Shown here one piece after another: positions 36,274 to 45,030 of a DNA stretch of 64,000 nucleotides (positions are counted from its first letter, which is position 1; every line of letters begins with the position of its first letter). The notes under the pieces were generated by a model. It worked only from the letters and a program-made list of their open reading frames with translations, ran no database searches and had not been told where the DNA came from. The stretch spans positions 186,001 through 250,000 of the forward strand of contig CAWCEN010000004.1 of assembly GCA_963794605.1 (NCBI GenBank), written 5' to 3'. This stretch comes from VAXT01 sp963794605 (GTDB lineage Bacteria; Actinomycetota; Thermoleophilia; Gaiellales; Gaiellaceae). The translations under genes and the position numbers were made by a program.

Positions 36274-36304
36274 GCCTGTGCCAGTGTGGGGGAATGTCCC
36301 CTGG
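36274..36304 (+). repeat. Repeat A, copy 12
   Basis: GCCTGTGCCAGTGTGGGGGA then ATGTCCCCTGG; arms GGGGA and TCCCC pair perfectly around ATG. Confidence 0.78.
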
Positions 36305-36331
36305 CGCTGTCGTGACGGCCAGGCTGAGCGC

Positions 36332-37015
36332 TTACCGACGGGCCACGAAGACGTACTCACGGCTGTCGTCGTCGAGCGGTTCCCCGGCGAATCCGCCATA
36401 GAGAGCTTCGAGGCGCAGGCCCGCGACGTCGAGGAGCCCCAGCCATTCGTTCTTGGTTGCCCACCAGAGCGAACCGGTTCCACCATCGTCCAAGGTGATG
36501 TCGACTCGGTTATCGCTGACGCTGTAGTAGTTCGTGTGCGGCAGCGGCGTGTCGGCATGCTGGCCGTCCAAGGCGGATGCGACGTGATGGTCGAAGGCGA
36601 ACGCATTCCAGGCGAAGCGGCCGTCAGGCCGAAGCGATGAGGCGACCCGCTCAAAGCAGCGGCGACGACCGGCCCACGTGGGCAGATGCAGCAGAGACCG
36701 GCCGGGGCAGTAGATCAAGGCCGCCGGTTCCTCGATCTCAAGCTCCCGTATGTCTCCTTCGCGTAGGTCGAGCTCGACTCCCGCCTCAACCGCGCGCACT
36801 CGAGCCTGCGCGAGCATCGCCGGAGAAGAGTCAATCCCTATTACACGCCTGCCCGTTGCCTGAGCAACCGGGATCGCAACGCGCCCGTTGCCTACTGCGA
36901 GCTCGACCAGTGGCCCGTCAGCATCACCGGCAAGCCCGACGTAGAACGGGACGTCAGCAGTGAAGCTAGTGGACCAGTCGTACCGGTCCGCCCAGGCGTC
37001 GTAAAAGCTCGACAT
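36332..37015 (-). CDS. Class I SAM-dependent methyltransferase
   Basis: 227 residues: MSSFYDAWADRYDW start, LVELAVGNGRVAIPVAQ (motif I), VIGIDSSPAML (motif II), and ALIYCPGRSLLHLPTW near motif IV. Alone between repeat A copies 12 and 13 and opposite in direction to its neighbours. Substrate unknown. Confidence 0.85.
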   Translation of the reverse strand: MSSFYDAWADRYDWSTSFTADVPFYVGLAGDADGPLVELAVGNGRVAIPVAQATGRRVIGIDSSPAMLAQARVRAVEAGVELDLREGDIRELEIEEPAALIYCPGRSLLHLPTWAGRRRCFERVASSLRPDGRFAWNAFAFDHHVASALDGQHADTPLPHTNYYSVSDNRVDITLDDGGTGSLWWATKNEWLGLLDVAGLRLEALYGGFAGEPLDDDSREYVFVARR

Positions 37016-37051
37016 GGCAACACCAATCTACGCGCGAACGAGGCGGCGTTC

Positions 37052-37083
37052 GGCTGTGCCAGTGTCCCGGAATGTCCCTTGAG
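37052..37083 (+). repeat. Repeat A, copy 13
   Basis: GGCTGTGCCAGTGTCCCGGA then ATGTCCCTTGAG. Its ATG is in frame with the following membrane-protein gene. Confidence 0.75.
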
Positions 37084-37389
37084 TGGACGGCTCATGGGTT
37101 CGACGCGATGCGCCGATGTGCCACGGCGATGGCTCCCCTGATGCTCACCCTCCCGTGGGTTCGGCTTTGGGTCGCTCTCGTGGCCGCCGCCGCGATCGGC
37201 TTCGTCGTCGGCAGATGGTGGATCGTCGCGCTGGCGGCCGTGTGGCCGGTCTACGGGTCGCACATGTCGCCGGTACACCTCGAAGAGAATCTCGACCTTT
37301 GGCTCGCGTTTGTCACCACGCTCTTTGTCATCGGCGCGATCGCGCTGGGCGTGGCGACACGGTGGATAACCAAACGCGGTCGTTCATAA
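37072..37389 (+). CDS. Small membrane protein
   Basis: Up to 105 residues with three hydrophobic segments (about 22-42, 45-62 and 75-95) and a basic end KRGRS. The frame opens at an ATG inside repeat A, with no ribosome site; the internal ATG at MAPLMLTLPW (about residue 20) may be the real start, losing little. No family recognised. Confidence 0.5.
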   Translation: MSLEWTAHGFDAMRRCATAMAPLMLTLPWVRLWVALVAAAAIGFVVGRWWIVALAAVWPVYGSHMSPVHLEENLDLWLAFVTTLFVIGAIALGVATRWITKRGRS

Positions 37390-37401
37390 GCCCAAGCGCT
37401 C

Positions 37402-37433
37402 GCCTGGGCCAGCGTTCGGCAATGACCCCCGAG
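37402..37433 (+). repeat. Repeat A, copy 14
   Basis: GCCTGGGCCAGCGTTCGGCA then ATGACCCCCGAG. Confidence 0.8.
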
Positions 37434-37505
37434 CTAATCCCTTGCGGCGTCACGGTGGACGCTCGGAGTTCGATGCATCCACGGCAGAGGTCACGGCCGC
37501 ACCGG

Positions 37506-38240
37506 CTAGTCAGTGCCAACCTCGAGCACGACCTTGCCACGCTTCCCGCGGCCCGCGACTCGCTCGAACGCCGCCCGGGCCTCCGTGAGCGGAAAAACCG
37601 AGTCGACCTCCGCGCGAAGCTCGCCTGCGTCCACGAGCGTTCTCAACTCCAGCAGTTGCTCGTGGTCGGGTTCGACGATGAAGTAGATAGCGCCCGGCAT
37701 CTCCTCTGCGATCGTGACCACGCGCTCGCCAGCGGGGACCTCGCCGCCACGAGTGTCGAAGACCAGATCGACCGGACCGCTCTCCATGACCGCTGCGCCG
37801 GCGTGTCGCGCAAGCTGGACGGCGATGTGCCCAACCCCGCCCGAGGCGCCCGTGACCAGCACCCGCTCGCCTCGGGCGAGCCGCCCGTGCACAAACAGTG
37901 CTTGCCAGGCGGTCAGCCCGCCCATCGGCAGAGCTGCCGCCTCGACGTGGCTCAGCCGCAAGGGCTTCGGTGCAAGCACATCGGCTGGGACGACGGCGTA
38001 CTCGGCAGCCACGCCGTCGCGATCGAAAGGCGTGAGCGCATATACCTCGTCTCCGCTGCCGACGACGACGCCCGAAAGCTCGTAAGACGGAGTCGCCGGC
38101 AGTCGATCGACCGGCCACTCCAGCTCGCCACGTGTAATCGCCGCCGCATGCACACGCACCAGCACCTCGCCCGGATCCGGCGACGGCGTCTCGATCTCCT
38201 CAACCTTCAAGCCGTCATCGTGCAGCCGTACCGCTAGCAC
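37506..38240 (-). CDS. Zinc-less quinone-oxidoreductase-like MDR, internally deleted
   Basis: Medium-chain reductase. The GroES-like half is complete (SYELSGVVVGSGDEVYAL, LPMGGLTAWQALF), then VLVTGASGGVGHIAVQLARHAGA is the NADPH loop. Relatives then have about 25-30 residues ending in a 'LGAD.V.DY' segment before VDLVFDTRGG; here they are missing and the sequence jumps from HAGAAVMESG to PVDLVFDTRGGE in frame. At 244 residues it is well short of the usual ~310. Cofactor specificity is probably damaged. Confidence 0.8.
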   Translation of the reverse strand: MLAVRLHDDGLKVEEIETPSPDPGEVLVRVHAAAITRGELEWPVDRLPATPSYELSGVVVGSGDEVYALTPFDRDGVAAEYAVVPADVLAPKPLRLSHVEAAALPMGGLTAWQALFVHGRLARGERVLVTGASGGVGHIAVQLARHAGAAVMESGPVDLVFDTRGGEVPAGERVVTIAEEMPGAIYFIVEPDHEQLLELRTLVDAGELRAEVDSVFPLTEARAAFERVAGRGKRGKVVLEVGTD

Positions 38241-38316
38241 ACCGCTCCCCTAGCCCCTGTTGGACTTCGCTCCCCAGGAGATCCTGCCATCTACCACCCT
38301 CCTGCTCGGAGGCGTC

Positions 38317-38348
38317 GCCTGCGCCAGTGCCCCGGAATGACGCCTGAA
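38317..38348 (+). repeat. Repeat A, copy 15
   Basis: GCCTGCGCCAGTGCCCCGGA then ATGACGCCTGAA. Confidence 0.78.
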
Positions 38349-38428
38349 CGTCCTTTAATCTGAAGAATTCCGACGCCAGGCTCTCCAGAAATGCGCGTTA
38401 GTTTGCCCGCACGGAAAGCGAAGGATCG

Positions 38429-38995
38429 ATGGAGAACTTCGAGGTCAAACCCCTCACTGTGGATACTTGGGACGCGTACGCCCGTCTCGTCGAGCGGCAC
38501 AACGGTGTGTTCGGCGGGTGTTGGTGCACCTGGTTCCATACCTTCCACGCCGAGAAAACGTTCACCGCCGAGGGCAACCACGCGCTCAAGGAGCGGCTGG
38601 TCAAGGAGGATCGGGCACACGCTGCCCTGGTCTTCGACAGCGACGAGGCGGTTGCCTGGGCCCAGTACGGCCCTCCCGCGGACCTCCCGAACATCCACCA
38701 CCGCAAGGAGTACGAGGAGACCCTCGACAAGCTGCCTGACTACCGGATCACGTGCATCTTCGTCGACAAGAAGTACCGACGAAAGGGCGTGACGGCGATC
38801 GCGCTCCGTGGCGCGATCGACCTGATCGCGCAGGCCGGCGGCGGAGTCGTGGAGGGGTACCCACACGACACCACCGATGGCAGGAAGGTGTCCGTCCTCT
38901 ACAACGCAACACGGTCCCTGTACGAGGAGGCCGGTTTCGAGTACCTCCGCCCCAAAGGCAAGAGGAACTGTGTGATGCACAGGATCGTGCCCTAG
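38429..38995 (+). CDS. GNAT family acetyltransferase
   Basis: 188 residues; family-like VKPLTVDTWDAYARLVERHNG, conserved GGCWCTWFHTFH with two cysteines, then CIFVDKKYRRKGVTAIALRGAI (acetyl-CoA loop) and LYEEAGFEYLRPKGKRNCVM. This subgroup, with the CWC.WF motif, is frequent next to regulators in actinobacteria. Single gene between repeat A copies 15 and 16. Confidence 0.85.
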   Translation: MENFEVKPLTVDTWDAYARLVERHNGVFGGCWCTWFHTFHAEKTFTAEGNHALKERLVKEDRAHAALVFDSDEAVAWAQYGPPADLPNIHHRKEYEETLDKLPDYRITCIFVDKKYRRKGVTAIALRGAIDLIAQAGGGVVEGYPHDTTDGRKVSVLYNATRSLYEEAGFEYLRPKGKRNCVMHRIVP

Positions 38996-39043
38996 CGTCG
39001 TTGCCTCGCAGCGAGGGGGCGCGAAGAAGGCTGCTAGCTCCTC

Positions 39044-39074
39044 GCCTGCGCCAGTGTTCGGGAATGTCCCCTGA
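39044..39074 (+). repeat. Repeat A, copy 16
   Basis: GCCTGCGCCAGTGTTCGGGA then ATGTCCCCTGA; the closest to consensus. Confidence 0.82.
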
Positions 39075-39121
39075 CAAGTGCGAGCCCGCCGGGCACGCGG
39101 GCCGTGCGCGATGATGCCGCC

Positions 39122-40009
39122 ATGGCTGGAGCGTCTGGCACGCACACGGTGGCGGCCACCGATGGGCGGACGCTGACGATCGCCGAGTCGGGCGACCCGG
39201 ACGGGTTCCCGGTGTTCTTGCTCCATGGCACTCCGGGCTCGCGCTTTGTCGGGCAGGCGAACGCGGGCGTGTATGCAGATGTCGGAGCGCGCGTGATCAC
39301 CTACGACAGGCCCGGCTACGGCGGCTCCGATCGCCTCCGCGGCCGGCGGGTGGTCGACTGCGTCGCTGACGTTTCCGCGATCGCAGACAGCCTCGGTATT
39401 GAGCGGTTCGCCGTGAGCGGCGGCTCCTGGGGCGGCCCGCACAGCCTGGCGGTTGCCGCACGTCTGCCCGAGCGGGTGACGAGATCCGCCTGTGTAGCGG
39501 GGGTCGCGCCGTTCGACATGCCTGGCTACGACTGGTTCGCGGGCATGGACGCGGTCAACATCGAGGAGATCGGCTGGGCACTGGAAGGCGAAGACATCCT
39601 CGCTCGCGAGATCGACCGAATGGCGACTGCGTGGCTCGAACGGCTAGCCGACGATCCTTCCAAGGCGGGCGAGGTGGAGTTCTCTGACGCTGACCGTGCT
39701 GTAATGGCGAATCCCGAGCGGCAGGCGGTGGAGCGGCGGATGCTTAACGAGGCGTTTCGTCGAGGTGTCTGGGGCTATGTCGACGACGCCCTCTGTCTGA
39801 TCCAACCTTGGGGCTTCGACGTATCAGAGATCCGCGTCCGGACCCGCATCGCTTACGGCCTGACCGACGTGCTCGTGCCGCGCCAGCATGGCGAGTGGCT
39901 CGCTCACAACGTGCCCAACGCCGAGGTCGTTATCGATGAACAGGGCGGCCACTTCTCGGCTCCCAACCTCGTCACGGAACGATTCGGCTGGCTCGTCCAG
40001 CCGGCGTGA
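39122..40009 (+). CDS. Alpha/beta hydrolase
   Basis: 295 residues: VFLLHGTPGSR oxyanion loop, YDRPGYGGSD, nucleophile VSGGSWGGPHSL (GGSWGG), acid in GLTDVLVP and terminal EQGGHFSAP histidine. Proline-iminopeptidase/epoxide-hydrolase type. ATG at 39122 chosen over an in-frame GTG six codons earlier. Single gene of its interval. Confidence 0.87.
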   Translation: MAGASGTHTVAATDGRTLTIAESGDPDGFPVFLLHGTPGSRFVGQANAGVYADVGARVITYDRPGYGGSDRLRGRRVVDCVADVSAIADSLGIERFAVSGGSWGGPHSLAVAARLPERVTRSACVAGVAPFDMPGYDWFAGMDAVNIEEIGWALEGEDILAREIDRMATAWLERLADDPSKAGEVEFSDADRAVMANPERQAVERRMLNEAFRRGVWGYVDDALCLIQPWGFDVSEIRVRTRIAYGLTDVLVPRQHGEWLAHNVPNAEVVIDEQGGHFSAPNLVTERFGWLVQPA

Positions 40010-40065
40010 CGCTCTTTACGCCGCGCCACTCAGGATGACGAGGCTGCTTCCCCGGCTCACGCGTG

Positions 40066-40097
40066 GCGTGCGCGAGTGTTCAGGAATGACGCCTGAG
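40066..40097 (+). repeat. Repeat A, copy 17 (right-most)
   Basis: GCGTGCGCGAGTGTTCAGGA then ATGACGCCTGAG; arms TCAGG and CCTGA pair perfectly, a compensated version of TCGGG/CCCGA. It encodes the last residues and stop of the membrane gene read leftward. Confidence 0.75.
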
Positions 40098-40346
40098 CCG
40101 ACCGGCCAGGATGAGACGGCGTATAAGAGCGACAACTCCGCGGCCGACGGCGTCCAGGGTGACCACGCCGACCAACAGGAGTGCGAGCACCACCAGGGGT
40201 GCGCCGCCCTCCCGGTCGCCGTGAGCGCGTGCGTCCACAATCGCGGCGACGCCGACTAGAAGCGCCACGGTGAAGAACACTCGTCCGGGCTGGGAGAGCC
40301 GAAGCCGGTGGCCGAGCCACCTCCAATAGCCTCGGAGTCTCGCCAA
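40080..40346 (-). CDS. Small two-segment membrane protein
   Basis: 88 residues: basic N-terminus, hydrophobic segments at about 24-41 and 49-72, and an Arg-rich tail whose last residues (RRHS) and stop fall in repeat A. No family. Its short length and repeat-derived end make it uncertain. Confidence 0.5.
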   Translation of the reverse strand: MARLRGYWRWLGHRLRLSQPGRVFFTVALLVGVAAIVDARAHGDREGGAPLVVLALLLVGVVTLDAVGRGVVALIRRLILAGRLRRHS

Positions 40347-40474
40347 GATTGAAGTCTAGGTCAGAGGAACGAGCGGCACCCTGAGCGAGCGTCCTCTCGT
40401 CAGGTCCCGGGTTTCAGGCTTTGACTATTCCGTGGTTACAGCCGAGATGTTCGAGACCGACTCATGGGACGGCT

Positions 40475-41293
40475 CTAGGACTCGCAGCCAACGCCGTCGC
40501 GGTTCCCGTCGAAGTGGTGCGGGTCGGGATCGGCGACGTCCCAGCGCACTGCGAAGTTCGTGTAGGAGATGTCGGCGCAGTTCAGGTCGGGCGGCGGCGA
40601 TGGGATGCAGACTGTCGGATACGACACAGCGCAGTTCCCGCCACCTGGTGGCGGAGCCGGCGGTGCCGGAGCGCCTCCACACCTCGCGCCGCTGAAGCCG
40701 ACGACCGGGTGGAGCTCGATGCCGTTCGGGGCGACGCCCGTCTGGCCGTGGATCTGGTCGAAGAAGCCCACGCCGGAGATCGTCGCCGTGCCGCTGAGCT
40801 TCCTGAACGACCTCGACGGGGCGCCGCACGCGGCGAGCAGCGCGGTTCGCGCCCGGTTCATCTTCGTCCTGGCCTTCGGTGTTGCACCAGCGGTACACGA
40901 CTTGGACGGAAGCTCGGCGATCATCGTCGCGCCGGTCCTGGTCGGGTCGGCGATCACGAGATGGATGTCGCTGTCGGGCTCGACCTTCATCTCGACGAGC
41001 TTCGCACGCACGCGGAAGGTGGTCCGCTCGGAGCCTCGACCCCGACGAAGGCCGAGATAGTTCGGCGCCGGCTTTCGGCGCAGCGTTCGAATGGTGGTCG
41101 CCCTCGGGCTGAGACCGAGCGTGCGGCCGGCCGGGTCGGCGAGCGTCTTCACCGACCAGCGCTCGATGCCGCAGCCGACCTGCTTCGAGCTCGGCGCGGT
41201 CGTCTTCGCAGGCGCGAGCCCGACCCACGCGAAGGGGACGACCGTCAGGCCGAGGAGGGCGATTGCGAGCCCCGTCCGTCTCGAGATCGGCAC
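40475..41293 (-). CDS. Exported protein with Excalibur calcium-binding domain
   Basis: 272 residues. VPISRRTGLAIALLGLTVVP is a signal peptide beginning at the GTG start. The C-terminus holds NCADISYTNFAV then FDGNRDGVGCES, the DxDxDGxxCE Excalibur site, after a proline-rich linker (PAPPAPPPGGG). The middle has several cysteines (VGCGIERW, KSCTAG, AACGAP) and an unrecognised beta-rich domain. Extracellular or wall-associated; function unknown. Confidence 0.75.
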   Translation of the reverse strand: MPISRRTGLAIALLGLTVVPFAWVGLAPAKTTAPSSKQVGCGIERWSVKTLADPAGRTLGLSPRATTIRTLRRKPAPNYLGLRRGRGSERTTFRVRAKLVEMKVEPDSDIHLVIADPTRTGATMIAELPSKSCTAGATPKARTKMNRARTALLAACGAPSRSFRKLSGTATISGVGFFDQIHGQTGVAPNGIELHPVVGFSGARCGGAPAPPAPPPGGGNCAVSYPTVCIPSPPPDLNCADISYTNFAVRWDVADPDPHHFDGNRDGVGCES

Positions 41294-41361
41294 ATGACCA
41301 TTGTGGACACGTCTCCCGGTGACCGGCATGCCCCATTTGGAGCAGGCCTTACAGTTACGCC

Positions 41362-41745
41362 ATGGAAGGCTCCACGCGCGAGACCGACTTCGTTGCGCTC
41401 GGGCAGCCGGGTCCTGGGGGGTTCGCCGGGATCGAGACGTTCCCGAACCCGGGCGTCTCACACGTCGAGATGACCTCCGACGAGCTGACGGCGGTCTGCC
41501 CCGTCACCGGGCAGCCGGACATGTACGTCGCGACGATCGAGTTCTGGCCCGGGCCGCTCTGCATCGAGTCGAAGTCGCTCAAGCTCTACCTGAACGCCTT
41601 CCGCGACCAGGGCGCGTTCGCCGAGGCGCTCGCGGTCAAGATCCGCGACGACGCCGCCGGGGCGCTCAAGCTGCCCGCGGACAAGGTTCGCGTCACGCTC
41701 CGCCAGAAGGCGCGTGGCGGGATCACGATCACCGCCATCGCGTAA
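41362..41745 (+). CDS. queF: NADPH-dependent preQ0 reductase QueF
   Basis: Reduces 7-cyano-7-deazaguanine to 7-aminomethyl-7-deazaguanine in queuosine synthesis. The 127-residue single-domain form has the catalytic Cys in LTAVCPVTGQPDMY, the ESKSLKLYL substrate loop and FRDQGAF, all diagnostic. Start ATG after AGTTACGCC. It is followed at once by a VUT-family transporter, a preQ-uptake candidate, suggesting the cell salvages precursors. Confidence 0.95.
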   Translation: MEGSTRETDFVALGQPGPGGFAGIETFPNPGVSHVEMTSDELTAVCPVTGQPDMYVATIEFWPGPLCIESKSLKLYLNAFRDQGAFAEALAVKIRDDAAGALKLPADKVRVTLRQKARGGITITAIA

Positions 41746-41749
41746 CAGC

Positions 41750-42328
41750 TTGCGCCTGGCCGTCCTGACCGGGCTCTACGTGGGCGTGGTCGTCATGGCC
41801 CAGGTCGGTACGAACAAGATCGTCGACGTTCCGCTTACGGGCCTGGTCGCGCCTGGTGGGACGTTCCTGATCGGGATCGCCCTCTCGATGATCGAGATCG
41901 CGCACCGCACCGCCGAGAGCCGCCGCAACGGCTTCCTGAACGCGCAGATGATGGTCGCGTGCGGCTGGGTCGCATCGGCGATCCTCGCCGCCTACCTCGC
42001 GATCCTGAACGTCATGTCGCCCGAGGACCCGCTCTTCGACCGGCTCGCCGGCACTTGGCGGATCGTCGCCGCATCCTTGCTCGCCTTCGCGGTCTCGGAG
42101 ACGGTCGACAACTCGTTCGGCATCTATCTCCGCGATCGCATTCCCGATGGCTGGCGCGTCGTCGCGACGAACGCGGTCAGCGTGCCGCTCGACTCGATCG
42201 TCTTCCTGTTCGTCGCCTTCGGCTCGCTCGAGTTCATCAAGGGGCAGATCGTCGTCAAGTACGCGGCGACGGTGCTCGTCGGCGTGCCGCTCGTGCTCGT
42301 GCTCCGCCGGTACGTGCGGCCTCGATGA
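41750..42328 (+). CDS. VUT family (YhhQ-like) queuosine precursor transporter
   Basis: About 192 residues, six predicted membrane segments (first starts RLAVLTGLYVGVVVMAQV); PGGTFLIGIALSMIEIAHR and NSFGIYLRDRIPDGWRVVATNAVSVPLDSIVF match YhhQ/VUT carriers that import preQ0/preQ1. TTG start five bases after queF stop; a GTG inside queF is possible. Its TGA overlaps the next ATG (ATGA), so queF, this gene and the MFS gene form one operon. Confidence 0.8.
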   Translation: MRLAVLTGLYVGVVVMAQVGTNKIVDVPLTGLVAPGGTFLIGIALSMIEIAHRTAESRRNGFLNAQMMVACGWVASAILAAYLAILNVMSPEDPLFDRLAGTWRIVAASLLAFAVSETVDNSFGIYLRDRIPDGWRVVATNAVSVPLDSIVFLFVAFGSLEFIKGQIVVKYAATVLVGVPLVLVLRRYVRPR

Positions 42329-43485
42329 GCTCTGCGCGGCGGCTCGCGCTCAGCCGGCTGACCTCGCTCACGGCCGGGTCGGCGGCCTACATCGCGCTGA
42401 TCTCGGCGATCTACAACGAGACGGGGTCTGCGCTCTGGGTATCGGCGGCGCTCTTCGCGGGTGTGGTCGGCTCGGTCGTGGGCGCACCGGCCGCAGGTTG
42501 GATCGGGGACCGGTTCGAGCGGCGGCGCGTGATGGTCGGTTCCGATCTCGCCGCAGCCGTGGTCGCTGCCGCGATGGCGCTGACGATCGACTCGGCGCTC
42601 GCGCTCACGCTGCTCTTCGGATTGCTCTCGATCGTCGAGAGCCCGTTCGAGCCCTCGTCGGCCTCGGCGATGCCGAACCTCGTGCCTCCGGAGTCGCTCC
42701 CGCGCGCGAACGCGATCGTCGCTGGGACGACCTCGGCCTCGTACCTGCTCGGACCGCTGCTCGGTGGGCTGCTCCTGGGTGTGGGCGCGTCGGCGCCGCA
42801 GCTGCTCGCGGTCGACGCGGTCAGCTTCGTCGTCTCGGCCGCGCTCGTCGTTTCGATTCGGCGGCCGTTCGGGCTCGGCGGCGGGACTGAGTCGGAGCCC
42901 GGTGTGTGGGCAGGCGTGCGCCTGATCGTGCGCGAGCCCGTGCTGCGCGTGCTGATCGCGGCGTCGATCGTCTCGCTGGTCGGAATGGGGATGGTCAACG
43001 TCGCGAACTACCCGCTCTCGATCCAGCTCGGCGGCGGCACCGAGGGCTACGGCGCGCTCGAAGCGCTGCTCGGCGGCGGAGGGCTCATCGGCGCCGCGAT
43101 CGCCGCTCGGATGCTGAGCGCGAGCCGTGCGCCGCTGATCGTCACGATCACGTTCGCCGTCTCGGGCCTCGGTCTCCTGCTCGCCGGGCTTGCGCCGGTG
43201 CTCGCCGTCGCGCTGGCCGGAATGGCGATCGCAGGCGCAGGGCGCGGGCTCGGCGACGTGGCCGATACGACGCTCGTGCAGGCCCGGACCGACGACGCCC
43301 GCCGCAGTCGCGTCTTCGCGGCTCAGGACGGTGCCGCGCATGCTGCGTACAGCGCGGCGATGCTCGTCGGCGGGCTGGTCGTCTCGGTCGGCGGAGCGCG
43401 CGCGGGCGTCCTCACGGCAGGTGGCTGTGGGCTGGCCGCAGCGCTGGTCGCCTCGCGCATGCTGGCGTACGATCGCGTCACATGA
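42325..43485 (+). CDS. MFS transporter (EntS-like)
   Basis: 386 residues, twelve membrane segments; loop WIGDRFERRRVMVGSDL (motif A) after segment 2 and FEPSSASAMPNLVPPESLPRANAIV, typical of EntS/YfmO-type drug or siderophore exporters. Start ATG and stop TGA both overlap neighbours by four bases. Substrate unknown. Confidence 0.85.
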   Translation: MSSARRLALSRLTSLTAGSAAYIALISAIYNETGSALWVSAALFAGVVGSVVGAPAAGWIGDRFERRRVMVGSDLAAAVVAAAMALTIDSALALTLLFGLLSIVESPFEPSSASAMPNLVPPESLPRANAIVAGTTSASYLLGPLLGGLLLGVGASAPQLLAVDAVSFVVSAALVVSIRRPFGLGGGTESEPGVWAGVRLIVREPVLRVLIAASIVSLVGMGMVNVANYPLSIQLGGGTEGYGALEALLGGGGLIGAAIAARMLSASRAPLIVTITFAVSGLGLLLAGLAPVLAVALAGMAIAGAGRGLGDVADTTLVQARTDDARRSRVFAAQDGAAHAAYSAAMLVGGLVVSVGGARAGVLTAGGCGLAAALVASRMLAYDRVT

Positions 43486-44144
43486 ACCTCGGCCGGATCG
43501 AGGAGCGGCTGGCTCCCCTCGACGGCATTGCGGCCGTCGTGCTCTGGGTCGCCGGCGTGATCATCCTGCAGGGGCCTGCCGACCAGCCGGAAACCGATGC
43601 GGCGCCGGCCACTGCCCTCGCGTTCTTCAAGGAGCACCACGACGCGATCCTGCTCGGCACTTTCCTGTACATGCTCGGAACGCTCTTCTTCCTCTGGTTC
43701 CTCGGCCTCGTGCGCGCGCAGATCGGGCCCGCGGAAGGCGGCACGCGACGCCTGAGCTCGATCGCGTACGCCGCCGGGATCGTGCTCGCGATCACTCAAC
43801 TCCTGATGCCGGCCGTCCACGCGACCGGAGCGATCAACCGGGACCACCTCTCACCGGATGCCGCGCAGGTCTACCTCGGGCTCGGCGCGACGTTCTTCTA
43901 CGCCTCCGAGTTCGCGGCGGCCGTGTTCCTGCTCGCGACGGGCCTCGTCTCGCTCTCGACTCGCGCATTCCCGACCTGGCTCGCGTGGGCCAGCATCGTC
44001 ATGGCCGTGTGGCTGCTGATCCCGCCGATCGCCTGGCCGGCGCTGCTCTACGCCTTCCCGCTCTGGCTGATCGTGGTCAGCGTGCTTCTCTGGACTCGAC
44101 CGAGAACCGGTTCCCGTCCGGATCCCGCGAATCGAACACCCTGA
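43482..44144 (+). CDS. Multi-spanning membrane protein
   Basis: 220 residues with six predicted membrane segments, starting MNLGRIEERLAPLDGIAAVV. It resembles the DUF4386-like actinobacterial membrane proteins, but the family assignment is not firm. Its ATG overlaps the MFS stop (ATGA), and its 3' end overlaps the convergent VOC gene by 68 bases. Confidence 0.7.
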   Translation: MNLGRIEERLAPLDGIAAVVLWVAGVIILQGPADQPETDAAPATALAFFKEHHDAILLGTFLYMLGTLFFLWFLGLVRAQIGPAEGGTRRLSSIAYAAGIVLAITQLLMPAVHATGAINRDHLSPDAAQVYLGLGATFFYASEFAAAVFLLATGLVSLSTRAFPTWLAWASIVMAVWLLIPPIAWPALLYAFPLWLIVVSVLLWTRPRTGSRPDPANRTP

Positions 44145-44403
44145 GCCCCGGCGCGGGCTCGCGAATCTCCGTCACGTCGACTCCCGCTGCAACGAGCCGT
44201 GCGCGTTCCTCGTCCAGGTCGCCCACTGCGAACGTCGGGTCGGGCGCCTCCGACCCCGCGTGCAGCGCGAGCGTGCAGGCACCGGTGCAGAACGTCGTCC
44301 AGTGCTCGCTTTCGTAGTCGGGCTCGAGACCGAGCGTGTCGCGGTAGAAGGCCGTCGCGCGGGCCATGTCCTGCGTGTAGACGACGACCTCGACCAGCTC
44401 CAC
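44077..44403 (-). CDS. VOC (glyoxalase-like) protein
   Basis: 108 residues, VELVEVVVYTQDMARATAFYRDTLGLE, then HWTTFCTGACTLALHAG and RVFDSRDPDGNRFSVES, the canonical VOC module. GTG start as the first in-frame codon consistent with the family; upstream frame is antisense to the nuclease. One module only, so it should dimerise. Confidence 0.82.
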   Translation of the reverse strand: MELVEVVVYTQDMARATAFYRDTLGLEPDYESEHWTTFCTGACTLALHAGSEAPDPTFAVGDLDEERARLVAAGVDVTEIREPAPGLRVFDSRDPDGNRFSVESREAR

Positions 44404-44414
44404 GGGGGCGCAGC

Positions 44415-44936
44415 CTACTCGGAGGGAGGCCCGCTCGACATCGACTCCGTCGGGTTGAAGCGCGCGAGCGGGCACGCGCCCCACAGGCCCTTCTCGCCGG
44501 CACGCGCCTCCTCGGCCGCATCCAGCAGCTCGTTCGCGTAGCGCCCGCGATCCCCGTCGAAGAACCAGACGCCCGCGGCTCCTTCCCCGACGAGCGTCAC
44601 GTTGACGTCCTCGTCGCCCTCCCAGACGTACGCGAGCTTGCGGCCGAAGCGGTCGACCTGGTCGAGCTTCGGATCCTGCTCGATGCGGACGTGCGTGCCG
44701 GCCGGGATCAGCCGCCTCGTGAGCGCGCTCGCCTGGTCCCCGTAGCACTCGATGCGCTTCTCGGGCGTGTCGATCTGGACGAGACGGACGCGCTGGCCGC
44801 CGACGAGCTCGATCGTGTCGCCGTCGATCACGCGGGCGACGACGGCGTTCTGCTTCGCGTTCCCGCGCGTCAGGAGGGCGAATGCAGCGAGCGCGAGCAC
44901 GCCGATGAGCACTGCGGCGACAAGGCCCCGCGACAT
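44415..44936 (-). CDS. Membrane-anchored thermonuclease-like nuclease
   Basis: Staphylococcal-nuclease fold, 173 residues with an N-terminal membrane anchor or signal segment (VAAVLIGVLALAAFALL). RVIDGDTIEL and VRLVQIDTPE give the metal and catalytic residues, and RFGRKLAYVW the later active-site Arg. Probably acts outside the membrane on DNA or RNA. Confidence 0.88.
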   Translation of the reverse strand: MSRGLVAAVLIGVLALAAFALLTRGNAKQNAVVARVIDGDTIELVGGQRVRLVQIDTPEKRIECYGDQASALTRRLIPAGTHVRIEQDPKLDQVDRFGRKLAYVWEGDEDVNVTLVGEGAAGVWFFDGDRGRYANELLDAAEEARAGEKGLWGACPLARFNPTESMSSGPPSE

Positions 44937-45030
44937 GTTCCCCAGAATCGCAGAGCGTTCAGCCGCCGCCGGTTCCCACGCGCGTTTTGGCGCAGTCCGG
45001 CGCTATCCTCGATCCATCTCCGCGCGCATC

